From positions 126,001 through 190,000 of the forward strand of contig JBBHKE010003308.1 in assembly GCA_037447655.1 (NCBI GenBank): a stretch of DNA of 64,000 nt. The letters run 5' to 3'. Positions 47,401 to 59,127 of this stretch are shown one piece after another. The stretch is from Zygnema cylindricum (lineage: Eukaryota; Streptophyta; Zygnematophyceae; Zygnematales; Zygnemataceae). Position 1 is the first letter of the stretch. The number at the start of each line of letters is the position of its first letter. The notes beneath the pieces are model-generated. The model was not told where the DNA came from, did no database searches, and saw nothing but the letters and a program-made list of their open reading frames with translations. The translations under genes and the position numbers were made by a program.

Positions 47401-50400
47401 GTCTGTCAAGATTTGTCTACTTAACTTTCTACTTTCCACTTTGACTCTCTACTCTCTCGCTTTGCGATTTTCAGCAACAAGAGCCATAAGCCTGACTCAG
47501 ATTTAAAATGGTTGTAGTCCTTATCATTTTGGTTTTCCCTGAGTTATTTAAAAGAGAAAAAAAAAACAGCTGGTCTGTCTTAAGCTGGTTCCCGACACTA
47601 GGTAAAGACAGGGAACAGAGAGGTAGGGACGAGACAAAGGAGAGGAGGAAGAAGGGGAGTGAAGGGGAAGGGGAGAGAGCGGAAAGAGAGAGTTGTAAGG
47701 GAGGGAGGGAGGAAAGCGGTGGAAGGAGGGAGGAAAAGGAGAGAGGGCGGACAGGGAGTGAGGGAGAGAGGGAGACAGGGAGGAATAAAAACCTTGAATG
47801 GCCCGGCATCCTCAACCATAGGGTAGACCTTAAACGGTGGCTTGAACTCCTGTGTCATTCGGTAATTCATCACTGAAAACTCTCCATCTGGAGGAACCTG
47901 CCAAAATGTCCAAACAAAACCAACTTCTTATCACTATCGTGAACCTTAATTGCTTCATATTATCATTTTATAATAACTGCAGCAAAGTTCTTCTAGAGCA
48001 GTCTTAAACCCAAACATGTAACATACCAGAGTCAAGGTTCGATCCAAATCAAAATCGTCCAATCGCACACTTTCGTGGAAATTGCAGTCGTCTAGAAGAA
48101 CCATTCCTAAACCTCCCGAGCCTCCATATTCCGGTCCTAGAAACACAAATATTTACAGATAAGATTATTTTCTGATAAGTGTATTCTCTTAGTGTTGTCT
48201 CACAAGTTCTTTAATTAAGTGCTATCTTTCTCTATCAAATTTTTTAATACCATTTGGGCAAATTGACTTAGCTCGACAATGTTTTAGTTACTATTTTGAC
48301 AATTGAGCTCAATGTTTATCAAAATTTGCAAAGATTTCACTAACCAAAATGTCCGCGTTCCAATGAGTTCTTAACATGACAATCACTTTCGAAGGAAAGC
48401 AATGTGTACATGGGACGGAAGCTCAAAAAGCTCTCATGTTGAAAACGTCTCGTCAGATTTCCCATTCAAAATTAGAGTTATGACTCATTCGCAAACGTAT
48501 ACATTTGGACAATAACGACAGTCATTTTCACATGAAGATTCTTCTTCTCACCATCTTGAGAGCTTACCAAAGCCTGAAGTCCCATTTGGACCTATTCCCA
48601 GATCTTCATTAAGAGCCAATCGGATTTCTGGATTAGCTGTCAAGTAACTCTTCATTTGAATCGTGCCATCTATTTCTGATGTCAAAATGTAACCCTGTTT
48701 CCCATAGATCCGCCAAAAAACAAGTAAGAATAAATCCTATTGTAAATAAATACCTTGTTAATGAAAATGCGAGCAAAGCCTGATACTGTAATTACATTAA
48801 AGAAATTTGTGTGAATTGTACAGTTTTAGAGTAAACCGTACAAAAATTTACCCAAAAAACTGTCCGAATTGTACTACCCTCAAAACAAGGGTAAAATCTC
48901 AATATTGGAATCACCCTATACAAAATCACACCTTGAAAACAAAATATTTTGGTTTTTCTTGTACTACACTGTGTATTGCTATTAGTGTTAATGTTTTTTT
49001 TTGCCACTTAAAACATCTTTTCTCCATACATGCTTGTCCGATTATGGATCTGACAGTCGCGATTGAAAGCCAAGACTTCCACCTTACTGGTGGTCTCCAT
49101 GTGAAAATCAGACAAGTGTGTACGGAGAAAAGATGTTTTAAGTGGCGAGAAAATTATTAACACTAATAGCGATACACGGTGTAGTTAGGAAGTCCTTGAG
49201 TCCTTGCCTCACAAGTCAAGCAGTCTCAGTTGGAAGTATCTTCAAATAAGTAATAACAAAGTATAGTACACCAGTTTTGCACGTAAATTTTCTATAAGAA
49301 TGTTCCTTTTATGTAACTTGAAATAGGCAAAACACACCAATAGCAATTCACAACGTCAATACAAGAGTGGAACCTTACACGTAGAATCAATGGTGGGTAT
49401 ACTTCAAAAACATGAACATACATTCTCAAAAACGTTTCAACTCACCCCTGCGATTTGACATCTAATGACTTACACATCTTTGTGGATAATTATGATAACA
49501 ATGCAGATGTTCAACAATAAAAAACTGGGACAGTTGCAGTACTAATACCATGGTTCTCCATATACATGTACAGCCAGGTTGCCGGCACGACTTTTAGCAT
49601 AAAATGTGTTCTTCTATGAAAAGGTTACATTTGTGGATGTCCTCACCGATAGGAGAAACAAAAAAGGAAAAACTCACACTAGAGTTGAAAGTGACACTGA
49701 TGCGCTCAATAACATCCACAAACACTTCCTCTCGCTTTTTTCCTGGAGGGTCGTTCGCGACCACCGACTTTGTGACAGCTGTCCCCGGTACACGTTTGGC
49801 TCCCTGCTGCCAAAGCATGTTTTCATTCTGCTCTAGTGAGGTCAGGACAAAAAAGACCATTAAAGCAAATGATGTAATCAACATAAAAGAAAAGAGAAAA
49901 TTGATGGACGTTTTCACTCTACTGTAATGAGGTCAAGACTAACTAAAGCATTTAGTTCCAAGGCGTAATCACGATAAATGAAATTTCTGCAGGAAAACTT
50001 TCAATTCCCGATTTCATTCTGCTCTAATGAGGTAGGACTATCAATTCCTAATAGTGAGGTAAGGACTATTAATTCTAAAGATTTAATGAATATCACTGAA
50101 AATTCTGCAGGAACATTCCGATGGGCGTCAAGAATTGCAGTTCTTTCACCATTTTCCCTTCCCCAATGAGCTAAAATTGCTTCGGCAGAAGTTTTGTCAA
50201 ACTGTTTATTTGATAGAGGTTATGTGAATAAGGTCAGAAAGGAAATTAAAATTTTGGGGGCTTGCATTATCTTCTAGCGTTGCAGATCTTCATCTCAAAC
50301 CTTCTCTTCTAAAGTTCCAAGTTAACTTTGATCCCTGGACTCTCCTTTTGTCTTGAACGGCTCAACTTTTTTTACATTCAAACAACAATTTTCTGCGAGG

Positions 50401-52783
50401 ACAGGCAAATCAGCGAGAGAAAAACCAGCCATAGAAAATACGGAGATGACAAATGGAAGTTTCATTGATTACGCAAACATGCCATGCAATAGGGGGATTT
50501 CACTATCAAAAGTTACTCACGTTTTGTGAGTAAAGCGTCAGAAATTGTACAATTTGTACAGCTTTAAGATTTCTTTTGTATATGATTACGGAAAAAAATG
50601 TAAAAACACTCACAAAAGTGAGTAATTTTAGATAGTGTGTTTACCTCTGTAAGTTGCTCTTAAACTACATTTCAGGCAGAGTAAAGTACCACACACCATG
50701 AAAATTGAAGCAGCAGCTAAGGAAGAAGGAAGGGCCCTTGCCGAGTCAATTGGAACTGGTTCATTAAAGACAAATGACTTTAATGCTTCAGTCGATGTAC
50801 TCTGCGGATATCCAAAGTCCTGCTCCATTCACGCCAAGAAAACCAGCCATTAGGTGAAAACATGTTGAAGCAAAAAAGGATAGCCTGCTAATGGAAACAA
50901 CTATCGGCTACCTTAATTAAAGGTTTAGCTGTATATAAGCATTAGTTTATTGAAGACATGTGCCACCAATCATGCTTACCACCATCTCGTCCAAAAGCTC
51001 GTACACCAACACAAAGTTTTTCCGTAGCGAATCCTCGTTCAGGATACCGAGATAGTCCTTTGCCACTCGAGCAATGCGTTGAAGAAGCTCCAAAATAAGT
51101 GAAGGAGAGACGTTGTAACGAGTTGTGGCCACAAATAGAAGTCCAGCTCCTTTTACATGGATGTAGTTGACACCGTCTACATTCTGCATTTCAACATCAT
51201 GCATGAAAATTCAAGTAAAAGCTGGCAAAGCTGCAAGTGCTTTGTTATTTCCTCAATCAAAAAGTATGATCTACGACCGCATTGAATCATATATAGCATT
51301 AAATACTGAAAATGCTATGCCCGTTAGTATCTGTTTTGTTATGAAATAATTACGAAAACACCCTTAAAGCGAAAACGAACCCCGGCTGGGTGAAAGCTTT
51401 ATTGCAAAACGACAAGCAAAAATAAAACATCAGCATTGAAGTAATTCATCCAGCAAATAATAAGAACGATCTCCTGAAAAAATGATAACACTAGAAATTT
51501 GAAAAGAGAACTTGAACAACTAAAAACTTTGAGCAAAGACAACAAAACAAAAAATCAAAGCATTATGCAAGCATTATATATCCGAACCTACACTGGCAAA
51601 CTAAAAATTGAACCTCATAACTGAATTTAAGAGAAATAAACTGTAAAGCCATAAATGAATTTGCCGCATCAAGCGTGCATCGGAAACAGATCAAATGCAT
51701 TGAGAATACTTGTACAGTTGAAAAAAAGGAAAAAAACCAAAACACAACCAAAAATACTTACAAAGACGGGTGGAGCATCTTCCCCTTCACTCCAAAACTT
51801 GAATTTACGGAAAAATATCTCAGCACTTGACTTTTGTATGTCTCCTCGATCTGCAATGATATCACAGAAGTTGCATGTTGTCAATAGAAATACTCACAAG
51901 CACCAAATGGTAGGTGAATTCATAGATTAACTTTCGACTTCTATTAGAGTGCACTAGTCTGGTTTTAAACAAAATAGTTACCAGTTTGAGAATTTAAAAG
52001 TGAAAAACAACTTAAGCTAATCATTTTGATCTAGTAATAAGCTTTTCAATCAATACATAGATGAGAAATGATGGAAAACTTGAACGATTATAGCTTGGTT
52101 TGGTTAAATGATAGCGTAATTTCACTATCGAAGTTTTACCCTCGTTTTGAGGGTAAAATCGTATAATCCAGTTTTACAGTTACAGTTTTTTTAGTAATTT
52201 CATACGGTTTATCCTAAAAGTGTATGATTTACCCTAAACATCAGGGCCAAATTTTTCAATGTAATTACCCTATGAGTCTCTATCAATCTTCAGTTCTAGG
52301 ATTGCTTAAACAGATTGTTAAAACCACATCATTTCAATCCTTTTTTGGACGATATGCCCAAGCCAAATAAAGGAGATATTGTTATTCCTATTTTTATACT
52401 ATTTCGGGATCATAACTTCAATTCAAAATGTCCGTAACTTTAAAATTGTTACATGCAGAGGGAAATTTGGATCATGAGTACTGTTAGCATAGGCCCTTGG
52501 ATAAACGAAACATTCAGAGTTTTTAAAATACATACAAAAAAATATTAGGAATCAAACGTTAATCTGTGATAACACATCAACACTTTTTCTTGAAACCAAA
52601 GCGAAAAAATTGCGAAAATTACAAGTGTGAAAGAACAAAAACGTATGATTGAATGAAATAGAGATCAACCAAGAATAATAACTGACGGCAAGAAAAGGAA
52701 GGGAGAGAGCTCAAAATTCACTTACAATCACGAAAAATGATGTTATCTCCGCGAGGAGAAAGCATAAAAAGTTGCGAAATCAT
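44481..52783 (-). CDS. AP4M: AP-4 complex subunit mu (complete, 13 exons)
   Basis: AP-4 mu is the medium subunit of the AP-4 adaptor at the trans-Golgi network, where it binds tyrosine-based cargo signals. Thirteen exons were placed on the minus strand: 52726-52783, 51762-51850, 50980-51183, 50697-50819, 49678-49806, 48568-48694, 48027-48136, 47793-47897, 46930-47024, 46465-46552, 45170-45230, 44769-44842 and 44481-44579. All introns are GT-AG, phases agree, and the sum is 1362 nt (453 residues), close to the usual plant length. The N-terminus MISQLFMLSPRGDNIIFRD and longin part (SAEIFFRKFKFW, NEDSLRKNFVLVYELLDEM) precede the mu homology domain (GTAVTKSVVAN, DGTIQMKSYL, VMNYRMTQEF, GPVNMTFSIPMYNSSRLQ). 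The C-terminus YNPYRWVRYVTHANSY fits the family. No defect is visible, so it should be functional. Confidence 0.95.
44604..44672. repeat. Interstitial telomere-like TTTAGGG tract
   Basis: Inside the last intron of AP4M. Irregular TTTTAGGGTTTTAG and TTTTTAGGG units are followed by an inverted CCCTAAA. Short and degenerate. Confidence 0.6.
44974..45080. repeat. GTCTTAAAAA tandem repeat
   Basis: About nine copies of a 10-12 bp unit (AAGTCTTAAAA) lie in an AP4M intron, ending about 90 bp from exon 11 (45170-45230). Confidence 0.85.
47041..47262. repeat. GAATACAGTA minisatellite
   Basis: Degenerate 10-bp units (GAATACAGTA and variants) run for about 220 bp in the AP4M intron that ends at exon 9. 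Confidence 0.8.
47600..47790 (+). repeat. GA-rich intronic tract
   Basis: GGGAGGGAGGAAAG/GGAGAGAG-rich stretch directly downstream (minus strand) of AP4M exon 8. On the coding strand it is a pyrimidine tract. Confidence 0.7.
48786..48950. mobile_element. Short MITE in AP4M intron (family B, copy 1)
   Basis: The ends ATACTGTAATTACATT and GGAATCACCCTAT are roughly inverted. The inner CTCAAAACAAGGGTAAAATC matches, inverted, the copy at 52108-52275. Confidence 0.5.
48963..49185. mobile_element. 223-bp MITE, copy 2, in AP4M intron
   Basis: Starts ACTACACTGTGTATTGC and ends GCGATACACGGTGTAGT. Contains the same AGTGGC, AAACATCTTTTCTCC and GGAGAAAAGATGTTTTAAG blocks as 36220-36445, with a different centre. 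Confidence 0.75.
50501..50637. mobile_element. Short MITE in AP4M intron (family B relative)
   Basis: CACTATCAAAAGTTACTCAC at the left and GTGAGTAATTTTAGATAGTG at the right form an imperfect inverted repeat around AT-rich sequence. Confidence 0.6.
52108..52275. mobile_element. Short MITE in AP4M first intron (family B, copy 2)
   Basis: Begins ATAGCGTAATTTCACTATC and ends GTAATTACCCTAT. Inner TTTTACCCTCGTTTTGAGGG is itself a hairpin and matches the copy at 48786-48950. Confidence 0.5.
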
Positions 52784-53583
52784 GGCTTACAAATCGATGA
52801 GTAGATGAAAGTTGGAAGGCAAGTATTTCGAAGCCTTCTGGGATCAAAGTTCTACAATTAGATTATTAGAAACTTACGCAGGACGTCGACACTTGTCACA
52901 GGAGCGGCATAGCAATGGCTGGATGACTAGAAGGACGAGGCATGTAGGTGTGTACGGAAATGGAAAGCAGGTAAAAAGGAAGGTAAAAAAGAAACGAATC
53001 GGATGCTGCGATTGGTGGAGTTCCATGGTACCGTGCGTATCGAATATTTCTGTAGCTTGCCTACGACGGAACAGTAACACCGTGTATCGCTGTTATAGGA
53101 ATTTTCAGTTTTTCACACTGAAAAAATTACTACAAGCAAAACGAGCTTGTACGAAATAATACGGAAAAGGAACTACAGTACACCGTGAATCGTTATTAGC
53201 CATAGTTGTTCAAAACGTATTTTACGCACGTTTCGAACGCCCGTACAGTACGTAGAAACTGGAGAGGTCGATTTGAAAAAAACGTTAATGATTTTTTTCC
53301 GTACAAATCCGTACATTTTTAAAAAATTGAATTGAACATGTACCGCAGTTTGTACGCTTTCCGTTAAATGAGCGGTGAAAAACATTATCTAAAAAGATTA
53401 TTATCACACTCTATACATGTATCGAAACATCTACATCAACTGGAGGACGAGTGTAACAATTTGTAGTAAGCAACGTACACAGGCGCAGGTTGAAATCCTG
53501 CGAAATGCATTTTTATTATTTTTAACTACTGCCGTGGCGTCGGTAATGGCGTCTTCTGTGATTTTTCGCGTTCAGTTGTTCAA
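52784..53583. other. Upstream region of AP4M
   Basis: Presumed promoter and 5' UTR of AP4M (reading leftward). It contains two ACACCGTG-ATCG motifs (near 53079 and 53178) like the ends of the 226-bp MITE. No gene is recognised. Confidence 0.4.
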
Positions 53584-53591
53584 GTAATAAT

Positions 53592-54410
53592 CATAGTTCA
53601 AAAGTAGGTGACCGTACGCCCATACAATATGCCTACTGTACGCAAAACATACAATATGCCCTTAAGACCCATATTGTATTGGCCGCAAAATGAAATAAAA
53701 TAGGGACAGGGTTGAGTTGCACATCGATCGATAGAGAATTAAACGACATGTCTAAATTTTGAAAAAAAATCGGGAAAAAAATATATTTCTGTGAGTTTTG
53801 AGGGACTTTCTATTTAAACCATCCCATATTGTATTGGCCGCAAAATGAAATAAAATAGGGACAGGGTTGAGTTGCACATCGATCGATAGAGAATAAAACG
53901 ACATGTCTAAATTTTGAAAAAAAATCGGACAAAAAAAAATATTTCTGTGAGTTTTGAGGGACTTTTTATTTAAACCGTCAGATTTGGACGATCAAACGGT
54001 CGTTAATCAAAGTAGGCGATTTTAAAAAGATCACATGAAAAGCCCATAACACAACTTACGAAAGGACAATCTGTCATATTAGCGTCTTCAATTTTGAGGG
54101 CTACACTAAATAAAGCCTCAAATTGACCAACCAGGCAGTATGGGACGATAAAAAAAAAAAAATACCAAAACCTACGGACCAACCCCGTTGGTGGCTTTTC
54201 CCACGGAATGTCATCCTACGCCGTGTTAGTTTGCTAAAAAATTTCGTCTGGCGGCTTGCGCTGTACTTTGATCTTACGTCAGATTCGGACGTTCGTACAG
54301 GAGTGTGCACGACGCACACACATACAGTTTGCCTACGTTGCGCGAGTTTTGTGCAAAGTTTTGTGCGCTTACCAAAGGCCTACCATAAAAAAACATACTT
54401 TTGAACTATG
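53592..54410. mobile_element. hAT-type MITE, 819 bp, 8-bp TSD
   Basis: Terminal inverted repeats CATAGTTCAAAAGTA and TACTTTTGAACTATG are flanked by the perfect 8-bp direct repeat GTAATAAT (53584-53591 and 54411-54418). Eight-bp duplications fit the hAT superfamily. The interior has a tandem duplication of about 150 bp (53685-53820 and 53825-53980, starting CCCATATTGTATTGGCCGC) and no transposase. Confidence 0.85.
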
Positions 54411-54418
54411 GTAATAAT

Positions 54419-56172
54419 GGCGGCTTCTTTTCAAAATTTGAAGAAGACGCCCGTACAAAATTTGAACTCACGGTGCTCAAATAGTGTGACGCCGCAACGT
54501 CTCTTTTTGGAAATATTTGTAGACGTCACATTATTTTCCCGTACAATCCATGTACATTCTGTTCGGTTTACTGAATAGAAAGTACGGATACGTGCATCAA
54601 TTTTTTTTTGTAAACTACCTTACAATTTCCGTACAAAATCTAACAGTTACAGTATTTTGTTTTTTTGTTTGCGTAATATGTAAGTTTCAATTTACAGTTG
54701 ACGTTTTTTTGCGTATTTTTTCAAAAGTCACGTACAATACGTACTGGAAAAAATGGAAAAAACCCGCGTATTGAACAACTAGGTTATTGGCATATATAAA
54801 TTAGTAGTGTGAATAAAGAATTAGTGTCATGGATTCTAATTTGTGCATCAATCCCATTTTCAAAAAAATGTTTAATTGTAATTTTTTCATAACGCTGTTG
54901 TGGGTATACATGATCCGCCGTCATAACAGATACGTTAGAGGTACAAATTCCGACAATCCGTACGACGTCGCGTCCTTCCAACGTGGTTTGCGGATATACA
55001 ATCATTGCGGCATTCATAGTTATACACTAAAATAAGTACGAGTAAAAACCATCAAAATGTACGGGTTTATGTACTTTCACTTAAGTTCATTCATGATAGC
55101 GTTTGTTTTGCGTGCGGTGAATTGATAACAGTAAAAAAGGTGCGAGGACAACGTATGCGAAACGTACATTGTCGCGTCGTATAGTCGACTACATGCATCG
55201 GGTTGTAAAACGCAGTTACGTTATAACGCTATGCAACCGTACAATTTCAATATGTTCATTCGGTTAGATTTGTATTGTATAATGAACGAAACTATAACCG
55301 AAGGTATTCTATTTGTACGTTTCGTTCCACATAACGTACATTGAACTCAGTGATTGATTTATATTTCCTTGTCGTTCGCGGAAAGAACGAACGTTGTGTG
55401 ATCTTAAATAAGGACCCTTAATCTTAATAAGGTGCCCGGTGGGTTGCTTTATTAAAATCAATGCATTGTAATATTGGGATTATGAGTAATAAGGATGCGT
55501 TTACTTAGATCAAACGTCAAACAAACCTCTTATTAGTATCACTGTCAATTCTAATTGAACGTAAAACGAAGAATAATCACTTATTAGGATACATGTTAAT
55601 TATAATTGGCGGTAATTCAGCGACGAAGGCTGATCAGGCGCCATCGTAAGATTATCATTGGATGTTGCCAAAAACACGTGGCATGTTTACCGTCCACGCA
55701 TTCCTAAAGTTGATCGCGTTTCATAGATGACGTTAGAACAACCGATTGCCAGGGTTACGACGCCGCATTTTTTCCCATCATCTTTTTGCCGTACAACATG
55801 TAAGCTGGAGGCGTTTCCATGGCGCTATCAACAATACATCGACGGAGTAAGTTTTGAAATATTCTGGCAATTTGAACGAACTTTTACGTGATCCCGCTTA
55901 TATTCCCGCGTTTTTAAATATTTTTAATTCAAAAGCATGCTAAAGTTCAAAATTTGATTTTTTAACGAAAAATTTAAAATGCCAAATCCCTCCATTATTA
56001 CCGCGCAAATTCACTTTCACTTGCAGCTCGTGTATTATATAAATGTATTTGTGATAATGGCAACGACACCATCGCTACTTCTTCCACGTTTGCTTGGGTT
56101 GCCACTTTATTCCTTTTCGGCTGCTCCTATTTCTATTTTTTCAAGTGATATTAAGTGTTTGAAAGTATGTGA
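54419..56172. other. Non-coding stretch rich in GTACG/CGTAC
   Basis: No gene is recognised. GTACGT, CGTACAA and related motifs are frequent, as in the MITE-rich regions, suggesting accumulated element debris. The 5' end of the pogo-like element may lie here, but terminal repeats were not found. Confidence 0.35.
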
Positions 56173-56580
56173 ACCTTTAATAGAATTTGGGGCGCCAACT
56201 CTAGCAATAACAACAACAATCCCCATAACATTCAGGCTGAACAAGATGAGGAAAATGAGAGGAACGACGAGGAAAACGCATTTCCGAACGTGGAAGTGAG
56301 TGAGGCGGAAGTTAAAACCTCAGAAGATCCAGCGGCCATTATGGAAGGGTTTTTTCTGTCCTCGGCCAATACGAAAAGTCGTATCTCCCACCGTAAAGTT
56401 CAACACGTGTCGACTAAGGCAACTCGGATGCAAGTAATAAACTGGATGCTGAAGGACTACGAAAACAAAGACTCATGTGAACTCATTCCAAGGACCATAA
56501 AGAAGTTTCAAGAGCATTTTAACGGAGTCTACGATACAAGTGAGCCATTTCAACAAAACGTTCTCCCATTTATTACATGA
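56173..56580 (+). pseudogene. N-terminal, HTH-like frame of pogo-like element
   Basis: This frame has an Asn/Glu-rich start (SSNNNNNPHNIQAEQDEENE) and then a helical segment, THE part KATRMQVINWMLKDYENKD followed by IPRTIKKFQEHFNG. That spacing resembles the helix-turn-helix at the start of pogo-type transposases. The first ATG in frame is 56290, but the frame is open upstream from 56173, so the true start may be in another exon. It lies about 2.5 kb upstream of the catalytic part on the same strand. The link to that transposase is inferred. Confidence 0.4.
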
Positions 56581-57299
56581 TTTCGGGTCATCCTTCCTTT
56601 TGTGTGTTTATTCACATTCACAATGCGTTGTTATATTTTAATTTTGTTTTGCTTTTAAATTATTTGTACAATATTATTTTGGAACGCCGCCTTTCTCTGT
56701 CAAACTATACACTGACTTCTCACTAACTCTCGATTAGTGCGTGTTTTTCTACGTTGTCGACTAGTATGCATTGTTTTGATATATTTTAGTATAATTTTCC
56801 ACGTGTTATGCGATATCTTTATCCCGAAAGCGTACTAGCGATGACGAGTCCTTGTCGCGGTGTATTCAACGACATCATGTCGTCGCTTAAATGATGGGTA
56901 CAACAAAATAATTGAATGGATGAGGATAGCTCGTTAGGTCGAAAGTGCGAATGACCGACGAGAATGGTTCGTTGTTTTGACTAAACTACCGACGTCATTA
57001 CTTCAGACAATCCAACGATGGTATTCTTGAATGTAATTCGCGGACGACGACGTTGTTTCGTCGATTCACTATTAGGAAACTCGAATACAGTCGAACGCTC
57101 AACGACATTGTGTCGCCGTTTGAATGTCCGATTATAAGACGTAGGACCAACCGTTTAATTTTCCAACTGTGAACAGTGGACTGCGTTTACAGTTGGACAA
57201 TCTGAGTAAAAGCCTGAGTAAAAGTGTGTGCATTAGGGTTTTTTTGTCTCTGTCGATTGTGTATTTGTTTTTTTCCTATATATTAGCATTTCTTTTTCA

Positions 57300-58560
57300 A
57301 TGGAGGGCGGCCGACAACCATTCAAACGACTTCGCTTTGCCATTCAGCGGCGATATTGTCCACTACCATCGTCGATCGAGATGGGGGGTCATATACTTAT
57401 AGGGGAGAACTTAGAGAGGGAAAGGGATGCAACCGGAGGAGTGTTGGGGAATGGGGTGGAACTGGAAAGGGGTGGTAGAGAAAGGGCTGGAATGGAGTTG
57501 GTTTTGAGGTTGGAGGGGGAATCGGGTGCTCAAATAGATGAGATGGAGGAAACAGAGGCGGTGGTGAGGGAAGGGACGGGAACGGAGAGGGTAGTAAGGG
57601 GAATTGTGCCGGAGGGGGAGTTACCGGATGAAGGGATTGGAGCGGGCGAAGAAGCTGACCGCAAAGTACAAGGGGGTAAGGAAGTAGATGAAGAGTACGA
57701 ACCCTCAGGAACCGCGTCGGGCGAGCCTATAGAGGAAGGGGAAGAGCCTACGGAAGAGGAAGAAGTACAAGAAGAAATCGAATTGCAGGACATTCCGGTG
57801 ACGAAATACGACGACGATCCCTCGATATTGGACTAGCAATATTCGAAGAGCTCGAAGAGACGTATGGAGGAAGAATATGGAGACAAAGACGAGGCTGTTG
57901 CTTTTCCACCATCACTGAACCGTGATAGAGCCCTCGTGGCGGTACAAGGACCTTAAATTACAGCCAAGCGTGATATGGTAATTCGAGAGGAAGAACCCAA
58001 TTCGTTTTTCCCGCCTCCCGTCGAAGATGAGGCCATGGATGGCTTCTGACCAACGGCTGCCTATTACATCCCGTTTGAGGATTGGCTGGACTATTGGCGT
58101 TATCGGGAGACTCGGCTTATTGATAGGTGGTTGAACCCCGTCCCAAAAATTCTCGACTTTCTATCGGATGTCCCCGCCCACCCAACATGGTTGTACATCA
58201 CATCATACAACCATACGTCAAATTTCCCATACATTAGGCATTTTCAGCCTAATGATGAACGTTTCGCATGGATTGTACGTTGACCGATTGGATTCGAAAT
58301 TCATGTGCCGACATTATCAACCTTGGGACCCACGGTTATTTACCAGTATACGTCATGAAATTCGTACTCCGGAGCTTAACAAATTTTTAGATGTTCGAAG
58401 TGTGGCTTTACAACGCTTCCGAAAAGTGCAAGTGAGGCGTACGTATCTTTGGGAAATTCGGAGTGTCCCACATGTCGATAAGCCCCCTCCACCACCGGAA
58501 GTAAAACAATTGAGAAATGAAGTTCAAAATCTCAATCGTCGTTTGGGGGCTCAAGAATAG
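57300..58560 (+). pseudogene. Decayed ~420-codon protein of unknown function
   Basis: Two separate open frames (57300-57836 and 58168-58560) prove to be parts of one reading frame. From the ATG at 57300 the same frame runs on through TAG (57834), TAA (57954) and TGA (58047) and stays coding-like to about 58260, then a one-base shift leads to the frame ending at 58560. The N-terminus is basic (MEGGRQPFKRLRFAIQRRYC), followed by about 150 Glu-rich residues, a conserved-looking block (YIPFEDWLDYWRYRETRLID, PAHPTWLYITSYNHTSNFPY) and a C-terminal coiled coil (EVKQLRNEVQNLNRRLG). I do not recognise the family. It lies between the two pieces of the pogo-like transposase on the same strand, so it may be a companion protein of that element. 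Confidence 0.5.
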
Positions 58561-59127
58561 CGATGATAGCGGTTCTTCACCTAATTAATAATCTAACTCA
58601 AGAGCTTGCTAGCATTAGGCGACGTTGATGGGAGATGACGAGGGTCAATTTCATGGCCTTCATTCGAATAAGAGGTATCTCGATTTACCCCTCAGCCTAT
58701 ATTTCGTGCCACAATGTTTTGTTGTTTTCTTTTATTTATCATACAATTGTGAATTTCATATTTCCCTCCCATTTTTTCACCGAATGCTTGTAAATTTGAC
58801 TTTAAGTCATACATTTGGTTTTGCTGATGTTGACATTCTGTTTGATAATCCTTTTTCTCGGCTTAACGACGAGACATGGTCGTCGCTGGTTCATCGATGA
58901 AGTGAGGATTTCTCATCGGTGGTCGGCAGTTGACTACGTATCAACGGTGTTTATAAAAAAAAATAACTTTGCAGATATAACGACGAGTTTCTATCGTCGC
59001 TGAATCTGCGACAACAACTTTTCGTTGCTGAATATTGTCGTTTCATTTTAGAGTCATTTCAATTTGTCATACGACTTTCCATTAGAGAAACTGATTAATT
59101 ATTTTCACATTGTTTATAATTTATAGG

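Noticed and set aside
53440-53505. Possible tRNA gene with GCAGGTTGAAATCCTGC T-arm
   Set aside because: The T-stem is perfect, but the loop has TTGAAAT instead of TTCAAAT and no A box, D-arm or acceptor stem of the right spacing was found.
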